Shown piece by piece: positions 1-6,707 of a stretch of 6,707 nucleotides of DNA. Source of the stretch: Betaproteobacteria bacterium (lineage in GTDB: Bacteria > Pseudomonadota > Gammaproteobacteria > Burkholderiales > SG8-39); the NCBI GenBank assembly GCA_005888925.1, contig VBCP01000586.1, forward strand, positions 1 through 6,707, written 5' to 3'. The notes beneath the pieces were generated by a model. It searched no databases and had not been told where the DNA came from. It worked only from the letters and a program-made list of their open reading frames with translations. Every line of letters starts with the position of its first letter. Within the stretch, counting starts at the first letter, position 1. Made by a program: the position numbers and the translations under genes.

Positions 1-510
1 AACACCGAAGCGATCGAGGTGGCGCCGAGCACGCTGGTCGCCGCGCGGGTCATCGCGCACCAGCCGGCGGCGCAGCGCAAGTACGAGGAAGTGAAGAACG
101 AGATCGGCGAAATGCTGCGCCGACGCGAAGCGCTCAGGCTCGCCGAGCAGGACGGCATGGCAAAGCTCGAGCAGCTCAAGAAGGGCGAGAACCCCGCGCT
201 CACCTGGAGCGCGCCGCGCATGGTGTCACGCCGCGCCGCGCAGGGCCTGCAGGCCGACGTGCTGCGCAAGGTGGTCGCGGCCGATGCCTCGAAGCTGCCG
301 GCGTACGTCGGCATGCCGATCCCGGAGACCGGCTACCTCATCGTGCGCATCACGAAGCTGGTCGAGGGCGAGCCGCCCGCGGCCGGGGACAAGCAGTTCG
401 AAGCGCGCGCCGCCGGCATGCAGGGTGCCGCGGACTACGAGGCCTACGTCTCGAGCCTCAAGGGCCGCGCGGACATCTCCATCAACGCGGCTAATCTCGA
501 GAAGAAATAA
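1..510 (+). CDS. ppiD: PpiD-like periplasmic peptidyl-prolyl isomerase / folding factor, C-terminal part (5' end outside window)
   Basis: The frame is open from base 1 (first codon AAC) to TAA at 508-510, giving 169 residues of a protein that begins upstream. The GTG at base 19 is internal, not the start. The fragment has a beta-rich start (SNT-like TLVAARVIAHQPA), then a charged helix at about fragment residues 28-63 (KYEEVKNEIGEMLRRREALR) predicted to be helical or coiled-coil, then a tail resembling the part of PpiD/SurA-family proteins that follows the parvulin rotamase domain. Family members are inner-membrane-anchored chaperones facing the periplasm that assist folding of exported proteins. 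The rotamase domain and membrane anchor are not in the window, so catalytic competence cannot be judged. The gene converges on fabI, and its stop lies 2 bp outside the inverted-repeat element at 513-620. A SurA-like or other parvulin-domain protein is the main alternative. Confidence 0.7.
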   Translation, partial: NTEAIEVAPSTLVAARVIAHQPAAQRKYEEVKNEIGEMLRRREALRLAEQDGMAKLEQLKKGENPALTWSAPRMVSRRAAQGLQADVLRKVVAADASKLPAYVGMPIPETGYLIVRITKLVEGEPPAAGDKQFEARAAGMQGAADYEAYVSSLKGRADISINAANLEKK

Positions 511-512
511 TT

Positions 513-620
513 CGGGGTCAGGGTCGTAATTATTTGCCCCCAAGTTCTAGGCATCCGAGTCAGGAACAAGCGGGGAACGCTCGTCGTCCAGGCGCCGGAA
601 TAATTACGACCCTGACCCCG
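513..620. repeat. 108-bp inverted-repeat element (MITE/REP-like) with perfect 22-bp arms
   Basis: The left arm is 513-534 (starting CGGGGTCAGGGTCGTAAT) and the right arm is 599-620, its exact reverse complement over all 22 bases. If one mismatch is allowed the match extends outward to 509 and 624 (25 of 26). The 64-bp interior (535-598) has no ORF of note and only weak secondary structure, such as GGCGCC at 591-596. No clear target-site duplication flanks it. The arms resemble the GGGGTCAG-type ends I associate with REP-like repeats mobilised by IS200-like (Y1/RAYT) transposases in proteobacteria; that link is from memory and is an inference. The element fills the whole gap between the converging ppiD and fabI genes and supplies the fabI stop codon. 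It could act as a bidirectional RNA hairpin terminator or 3'-end stabiliser, but no U-tract follows either arm. Confidence 0.85.
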
Positions 621-1416
621 GATTCTCTGTAGGACTTCCAATGCCGGCGACGACGTGGCTGAAGCCCGCGTCGACGTACAGGATCTCGCCGGTAATTGCC
701 GCCGCCATGTCGGAGAGCAGGAACGCCGCCGCGTTGCCGACGTCCTCGGTCGTCACGTTGCGCCGCAGCGGCGCATGCTCCTCGACGAACTTCAGGATCT
801 TGCCGAAACCGCTGATGCCGGCCGCGGCGAGCGTCTTGATCGGGCCCGCGGAGATGCCATTCATCCGGATGCCCTGCGGCCCGAGGCTCGAGGCCATGTA
901 GCGCACCGCGGCTTCGAGGCTCGCCTTCGCCAGTCCCATGGTGTTGTAGTTCGGCACGACGCGCTCGGCGCCGAGATAGGTCAGCGTGAGCAACGACGCT
1001 TTACGGCCCTTCATCATCGGCAGCGCCGCCTTGGCGAGCGCGGGGAAACTGTACGCCGAGATGTCATGCGCCTGGCGGAACGCCTCGCGGGTCGTGCCTT
1101 CGAGGAAATCGCCGGCGATCGCTTCGCGCGGCGCGAACGCTAGTGCATGGACCAAGCCGTCCAGGCCGTCCCAATGGGTTTTTAGTTGCTGAAACAGACT
1201 GTCTATTTCAGCGTCGCTGGTGACTTCGCAAGGCAGTGCGGCGGCGGCGCCGAGCTCCTTCGCCATGTCCTCGGCGCGCTCGCGGAAGCGCTCGTTCTGG
1301 TAGGTGAGGGCGATCTCCGCGCCTTCGCGCCGCGCCACCTTGGCGATGCCGTACGCGATCGAGCGGTTGGAGAGAAGGCCGGTGACGAGGATGCGCTTGC
1401 CGGAGAGCAGAGCCAT
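604..1416 (-). CDS. fabI: enoyl-[acyl-carrier-protein] reductase (NADH), FabI
   Basis: This 270-residue cytoplasmic short-chain dehydrogenase/reductase catalyses the last step of each fatty-acid elongation cycle, reducing trans-2-enoyl-ACP with NAD(P)H. The N-terminus MALLSGKRILVTGLLSNRSI is the FabI form of the nucleotide-binding loop and fixes the start at 1414-1416. The catalytic Y157 and K164 stand in NYNTMGLAKASLE (Tyr-x6-Lys), with Y147 in TYLGAERV before them; SAGPIKTLAA lies at 189-198 and GEILYVDAGF at 243-252. E. coli FabI is 262 residues. Residue 93 (HALAFAP) is Ala where E. coli has Gly, at the triclosan-contacting position; Ala also occurs there naturally in S. aureus FabI. The last residues (PGSGS) and the TAA at 604-606 are encoded by the right arm of the inverted-repeat element, so the native C-terminus has probably been replaced. 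No Shine-Dalgarno sequence precedes the ATG. The gene is divergent from the transporter operon, with 23 bp between the two starts. Confidence 0.97.
   Translation of the reverse strand: MALLSGKRILVTGLLSNRSIAYGIAKVARREGAEIALTYQNERFRERAEDMAKELGAAAALPCEVTSDAEIDSLFQQLKTHWDGLDGLVHALAFAPREAIAGDFLEGTTREAFRQAHDISAYSFPALAKAALPMMKGRKASLLTLTYLGAERVVPNYNTMGLAKASLEAAVRYMASSLGPQGIRMNGISAGPIKTLAAAGISGFGKILKFVEEHAPLRRNVTTEDVGNAAAFLLSDMAAAITGEILYVDAGFSHVVAGIGSPTENPGSGS
1188..1212. repeat. 25-bp interrupted palindrome inside fabI
   Basis: GCTGAAA at 1188-1194 pairs with TTTCAGC at 1206-1212, and AGAC (1196-1199) pairs with GTCT (1201-1204) around a centre at T1200. Eleven of twelve positions per arm are complementary. 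The palindrome lies in an AT-richer patch of fabI (about 1177-1212, coding for EIDSLFQQLKT) with codons uncommon elsewhere in the window (ATA, TTT, CTA, AAA). It may be a chance consequence of codon choice, an mRNA hairpin, or a protein-binding site. No function is claimed. Confidence 0.4.
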
Positions 1417-1422
1417 CGAACG

Positions 1423-1430
1423 ATTATACT
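1423..1430. promoter_or_regulatory. Overlapping divergent -10-like boxes for fabI (-) and the ABC operon (+)
   Basis: The 8-bp stretch ATTATACT reads TATAAT on the minus strand (1428 to 1423) and TATACT on the plus strand (1425-1430). With normal -10 spacing, transcription would start near 1417 for fabI (ATG begins at 1416) and near 1437 for the transporter (ATG begins at 1440), giving transcripts with almost no 5' leader. Consistent with this, neither gene has a Shine-Dalgarno sequence. No good -35 hexamer or TG extension is present in either direction. Placement is inferred from hexamer similarity and from this being the only AT-rich spot in the gap. Confidence 0.45.
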
Positions 1431-1439
1431 TTCGCCCCC

Positions 1440-3213
1440 ATGAACAACGCCGCGCGCTGGCTCGCCATCCTGCTGATCGCCGCGGCGCCCGCGGTGCTGG
1501 CCCAGAACAAGATCCTGCGGCTGACCTTCCAGGCCGGCGAGACCGGCTTCGATCCGGTACGGGTGCACGACTACTACTCGGGGCACGTGCTGGAGGCGGT
1601 GTTCGACACGCTGCTCACCTATGACTATCTCGCGCGGCCGGCAAAGCTCGTGCCGAGCGCGGCGGAGATGCCCGAGATCTCGGCGGACGGCAAGACCTAC
1701 ACGTTCCGCATCAAGAAAGGCATCTACTTCACCGATGATGCGGCCTTCAAGGGCAAGAAGCGCGAGCTGACGGCGCAGGACTTCGCCTATTCGATCCGCC
1801 GTTTCTTCGATCCGAAGAATCGCTCGCCCTACGCCTTCCTGTTCACCGGCAAGATCGTCGGACTCGACGAGTTCAACGCGCGCGCCAAGGGCGGCGGCAA
1901 GTTCGACCACGACTCGCCGGTCGCCGGCCTGCAGACGCCCGATCGCCACACGCTGGTGATCAAGCTCAAGCAGGCTGACCGCGATCTGCCTTACATCCTC
2001 GCCTTCCCGGTGACGAGCGCGGTGGCGCGCGAGGTGATCGAGGCTTACGGCGACGAAGCGGCCTCGCACCCGGTCGGCACCGGGCCGTCTTATCTCAAGC
2101 GCTACGTGCGCTCCTCCAAGATCGTGCTCGCGAAGAATCCGGACTACCGCGGCAAGACCTGGGACTTCGAGCCGGGCGACAACCCGCGCTTTAAGAGGAT
2201 CGCCGAGCGCATGCAGGGCAAGCGCCTGCCGGCGATCGACGGCGTCGAGATCAGCATCATGGAGGAGACGCAGAGCCGCTGGCTCGCCTTCCAGCGCGGC
2301 GAGACAGACTACGAGTACGCGCTGTGGGACGTGTCGCCGAACTTCATGACCGACGACGGCAAGCTCAAGCCCGAGTTCGTGCGCCGCGGCATCCAGCTCG
2401 ACCGTACGGTCGACCCGGAGATCATCTACCTCTACTTCAATATGCTGGACAAGGTCGGCGACACGCCCAACCCCTTCAGCGGTTTCAGCAATGAGCGCAT
2501 CGCGCTGCGCCGCGCGATCCTACAACATCGAGGACCAGATCCGCATCATCCGCAAGGGGCAGGCGGTGCGCGCGCAGTACCCTATACCGCCGGGCATCGT
2601 CGGGCACGATCCGCAATACGTGAGCTCGATTCCGCACGATCCGCGCGCCGCGAACGCGCTGCTCGACCGCTACGGTTATAAGAAGGGGCCCGACGGCTAC
2701 CGCCGCCAGCCCAATGGTGATGCGCTCATCCTGCGCTATTACTCGACGCCGACCGAGCGCGACCGGCAGTTCGACGAGCTCTTCAAGCGCGGCCTGGACG
2801 CGATCGGCATCCGGCTCGAGATCGTCAAGGACCGCTTCCCCGAGATGCTCAAGCTCGAGAAGCAGTGCCGCACCATGGTGCGGCACGCGGCCTGGATCGC
2901 CGACTGGCCCGACGGCGACAACTTCATGCAGCTCCTCTACGGTCCGAACACCTACGAGAGCAACAACGCCTGCTACAAGTCGCCCGAGTACGACAAGCGC
3001 TATGCGAAGTCGCGCACGCTGCCCGCCGGGCCGGAGCGCGACCGCCTCTACCACGAGATGACGCGCATCATGGAGACGGACACCGTCTGGTTCCTCACCG
3101 ACAGCCGCATCCGCAACACGCTGCAGCAACCGCACGTGGTGGGTTTCACCAAGCACCCGGTGCTGCACGCCGAGTGGCTCTACCTCGACCTCGACCCAAA
3201 ACCCCAGTACTAG
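1440..3213 (+). pseudogene. ABC transporter substrate-binding protein, family 5 (peptide/OppA-DppA type), frameshifted
   Basis: Two reading frames together make one binding protein of about 590 residues, the usual size for this family. The first runs from ATG 1440 in frame to about 2519, and if left uncorrected ends at TAA 2679-2681. The second continues from about 2518 to TAG 3211-3213. Residues 1-21 look like a signal peptide (hydrophobic LAILLIAAAPAVLA, cleavage after AVLA) with no lipobox Cys, so the product would be soluble periplasmic. Family-5 features include SADGKTYTFRIKKGIYFTDD (81-100) and HPVGTGPSYLK (210-220) before the break, and DGDNFMQLLYGPNT and KHPVLHAEWLYLDL after it. Around 2517-2520 the text goes from NERIALRRAI directly to YNIEDQIRIIRK. 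Homologues, as I recall them, carry two to three extra residues here (RRAIxMxYN), so about 8 nt appear deleted. The C-terminal lobe would not be made in frame. It heads the operon and would deliver substrate, likely a peptide, to the permeases downstream. An assembly or sequencing error is the alternative. Confidence 0.85.
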
Positions 3214-3216
3214 GTC

Positions 3217-4155
3217 TTGCTCGCTTACACGCTGCGGCGTCTGTGGCAGTTCATACCGACGCTCGGCGGCGTCGTGCTCCTGGTTTTCTTCGTCTTCAAC
3301 TTCGTCGGCGGCGATCCGGCTTATCTCCTCGCGGGCAAGTTCCCTAACCCGGACACGATCGCCAACATCCGCAAGCAGCTCGGCGTGGATGAGCCCTACG
3401 TCGTCCAGCTCTGGATCTTCGTCAAGCAAATCCTGACTGGCGACTTCGGCGCGAGCTGGTCGACCAATGAGCGCGTCTCGACCATCTTCGCCACCCGGCT
3501 CGGCCCCTCGCTCACGGTGCTCGTGCCGCTGCTCCTGATCAGCACGCTGCTCGCGATGGCGGCCGCAATGCTGGTGGCCTACGTGCGCGGCTCGCTCACG
3601 GACCGCACGGTGATGGTCGCCTGCACGGTGGCGCAGTCCGTCAGCATCCTGGTCTACATCCTCGTCTTCCAGTATCTCTTCGCTTACCAACTCGGCTGGT
3701 TCCCGGTGCAGGGCTGGGGCGTGAGCTTGATGGATAACCTGCTGCGCTACGCGGTGCTCGCCATCGTGGTCGGCGTGGCGGTATCGCTCGCGCCCGACAT
3801 TCGGCTCTACCGCACGTTCTTCCTCGACGAGATCAACCAGGACTACGTGCGCACCGCGCGGGCGAAAGGTCTGAGCGAAGCGCGCGTGATGTGGGTCCAC
3901 GTGCTGCGCAATGCAGGGATCCCCATCGTGACCAACATCCTGCTGCAGCTTCCCGGGCTGCTCGCAGGCGCCTTCCTGATCGAGCGCTTCTTCGGCATCC
4001 CGGGCATCGGCCGCGAGGTGATCCTGGCGGTGGAGCGCAGCGACTTCCCCATCATCAAGGCCGTCACGGTGTACGTCGCCATCGCCACCATGATCGTCAA
4101 CCTCCTGGCCGATCTCCTCTACAAGGCCATAGATCCCCGCGTGCAGCTCAAATGA
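3217..4155 (+). CDS. ABC transporter permease, DppB/OppB type
   Basis: This 312-residue inner-membrane permease is one half of the transport channel. The N-terminal segment LAYTLRRLWQFIPTLGGVVLL is the family's typical first membrane helix, followed by a periplasmic region (KQLGVDEPYVVQLWIFVKQILTGDFGAS, about 53-80). Further membrane helices lie at about 98-123, 131-157, 173-195, 238-257 and 279-303. The cytoplasmic EAA loop that docks on the ATPase is E205 to about R231 (EINQDYVRTARAKGLSEA), and the family-typical ERFFGIPGIGREVILAVERSDFP follows at 256-278. The best start is TTG at 3217, 3 nt after the binding-protein stop: it gives the family N-terminus, and no in-frame ATG or GTG lies nearby. 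AGG at 3212-3214 is too close for a normal ribosome-binding site, so translation probably depended on coupling to the gene upstream. It overlaps the next permease by ATGA. Confidence 0.93.
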   Translation: MLAYTLRRLWQFIPTLGGVVLLVFFVFNFVGGDPAYLLAGKFPNPDTIANIRKQLGVDEPYVVQLWIFVKQILTGDFGASWSTNERVSTIFATRLGPSLTVLVPLLLISTLLAMAAAMLVAYVRGSLTDRTVMVACTVAQSVSILVYILVFQYLFAYQLGWFPVQGWGVSLMDNLLRYAVLAIVVGVAVSLAPDIRLYRTFFLDEINQDYVRTARAKGLSEARVMWVHVLRNAGIPIVTNILLQLPGLLAGAFLIERFFGIPGIGREVILAVERSDFPIIKAVTVYVAIATMIVNLLADLLYKAIDPRVQLK

Positions 4156-5152
4156 AAGAGAGTAGCGTCTGGGCGCTCGCCTGGAAGCGCTTCCGCCGCG
4201 ATCGGCTCGGGCTCGGTTCCCTGGTCGTGGTGGTGGCGTATGTCGCGCTCATGCTGGCCGTGGCCATCGGCTGGGCCGCCCGCGACTGGGACCGGGAAGC
4301 CGGTGTGAGCTTCGCGCCGCCAACTTTCATCGGCGCCGAGGCGGCGCAGGCCCAAAGCGTCAAGACGCTCGAAGCGGCGCAACCGGTGTCGGATTACGGC
4401 ATCGCGGATCCGCTCGGTCCCGACCTCGCCGAGATCGCCAAGGGCCTCTCGGGCGCCTCGGCCGGCGAGACCCGCGCGCCCACGCTCGCGCTCGGCGCCG
4501 ACAAATGGGGCCGCGCTGTGCTGAAGAAGGCGGTGAAGGGCACCGAGACCTCGCTCTTCGTCGGCCTGGCGGCAGCCGCGCTCGCCACCTTCCTCGGCAC
4601 GCTCTTCGGCGCGCAGGCGGGCTATCGCGGCGGGAAGGTCGATGACTTTTTCAACTGGCTCTACAGCGTCCTGACGTCCATTCCTTATCTGCTACTGGTG
4701 CTCGCGGTGGCCGCGGTGGTGAACCAGAAAGGCGTGCTGACCGTGATCCTGATACTCGGGCTCACCGGCTGGACCGGCATCTTCCGTCTGGTGCGCGCCG
4801 AGTACATGAAGCACAAGGTGCGCGAATACGTGCTTGCGGCCGACGCTATCGGCGCCTCGAACACGCGGCGTATGTACGTACACATCCTGCCGAACGTCAG
4901 CCACGTGGTGCTGGTGCAGCTTTCACTGCATGTCGTGCTGTTCATCAAGTCGGAGGTAATCCTGACCTTCCTCGGCTTCGGCGTCGGCGTCGACACCGTC
5001 TCATGGGGCAGCATGCTCGCGGAGGCCGGCACCGAGCTCCTGCTCGGTAAGTGGTGGCAGCTCACCGCCGCGACCGTCTTCATGGCGCTCCTCGTCACGG
5101 CATTCAGCCTGTTCACCGACGCGATGCGCGACGCGCTCGATCCGAGGCTGAA

Positions 5153-5156
<4 letters not shown>
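4152..5156 (+). CDS. ABC transporter permease, DppC/OppC type, with long periplasmic insert
   Basis: This 334-residue inner-membrane permease is the second channel half. The start ATG at 4152 overlaps the previous stop (ATGA 4152-4155). It gives MKESSVWALAWKRFRRDRLG, a cytoplasmic basic N-terminus before the first helix (about 22-42), as in the OppC N-terminal domain. The frame is open further upstream, but that part only shadows the preceding permease. Helices lie at about 134-157, 173-191, 195-212, 250-275 and 303-322. The EAA loop is at about 217-247 (EYMKHKVREYVLAADAIGAS, ending HILPNVS), and the C-terminus DAMRDALDPRLK is typical. The stretch between helix 1 and the LGADKWGRAVLKK motif (about residues 43-113) is roughly twice as long as in DppC, and the usual G-T-D-x-x-G-R-D is altered to G-A-D-K-W-G-R-A. 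No good Shine-Dalgarno precedes the ATG, suggesting coupling. It ends with a second ATGA overlap into the ATPase gene. Confidence 0.93.
5144..5147 (+). promoter_or_regulatory. Ribosome-binding site for the ATPase gene
   Basis: GAGG lies 5 nt before the ATG at 5153, inside the end of the permease gene. Of the starts in this window it is the only one with a clear Shine-Dalgarno at normal spacing, and it supports the chosen start in the ATGA overlap. Confidence 0.6.

Positions 5157-6707
<1,551 letters not shown>

Noticed and set aside
513..620. Classical intrinsic terminator between ppiD and fabI
   Set aside because: The stem is long, but the loop is 64 nt and no U-tract follows either arm. A termination role is possible but the canonical form is absent.
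655..1143. 162-codon plus-strand frame opposite fabI
   Set aside because: It is antisense to well-conserved FabI, including the catalytic region, and is Arg/His-rich without a domain.
1203..2069. 288-codon minus-strand frame spanning the fabI start and the binding-protein gene
   Set aside because: Part of it is fabI read in another frame and part is antisense to the binding protein. It has no plausible start context or family.
2511..2526. Programmed ribosomal frameshift in the binding-protein gene
   Set aside because: There is no slippery sequence or downstream stimulator, and family residues are missing at the junction, which fits a deletion better than recoding.
2485..3900. 471-codon minus-strand open frame opposite the binding protein and first permease
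   Set aside because: It is a shadow of conserved plus-strand coding, with biased composition and no domain.
3891..4151. N-terminal extension of the second permease to an upstream ATG
   Set aside because: The extension is out-of-frame reading of the first permease, is Arg/Pro/His-rich, and lacks family similarity; the ATGA start at 4152 gives the expected N-terminus.

Overview
The window is strongly GC-rich, with GC-biased third codon positions. It carries a FabI, a PpiD-type chaperone end and a peptide-type ABC transporter that all read like betaproteobacterial proteins, so the source is most likely a betaproteobacterium; no rRNA or other marker fixes this. Almost all of it is ordinary chromosomal housekeeping and transport DNA. 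I did not find a convincing new multi-gene system. The unusual signals are a small inverted-repeat element, a broken transporter gene and a very compact divergent start region.

Layout. Bases 1-510 (+) are the 3' end of a PpiD/SurA-type periplasmic folding factor. Bases 513-620 are a 108-bp element with perfect 22-bp inverted arms that fills the gap between two converging genes. Bases 604-1416 (-) are fabI (enoyl-ACP reductase), whose last codons and stop lie inside the right arm of that element. Bases 1417-1439 are a 23-bp divergent gap containing overlapping -10-like boxes for both directions. Bases 1440-6707 (+) are a transporter operon: a family-5 substrate-binding protein interrupted by a frameshift near 2517-2520, two inner-membrane permeases (3217-4155 and 4152-5156), and a tandem-domain ATPase (from 5153, running off the window end).

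How they work together. The binding protein would capture a substrate, probably a peptide, in the periplasm. The two permeases form the channel, and the fused ATPase supplies both nucleotide-binding halves. The last three genes are tightly coupled: a TTG start 3 nt after the binding-protein stop, then two ATGA stop/start overlaps. All three remain intact although the binding protein is frameshifted. Either the disruption is recent, another binding protein serves the membrane complex, or the frameshift is an assembly artefact. FabI (fatty acid synthesis, cytoplasm) and PpiD (envelope protein folding) are functionally separate from the transporter.
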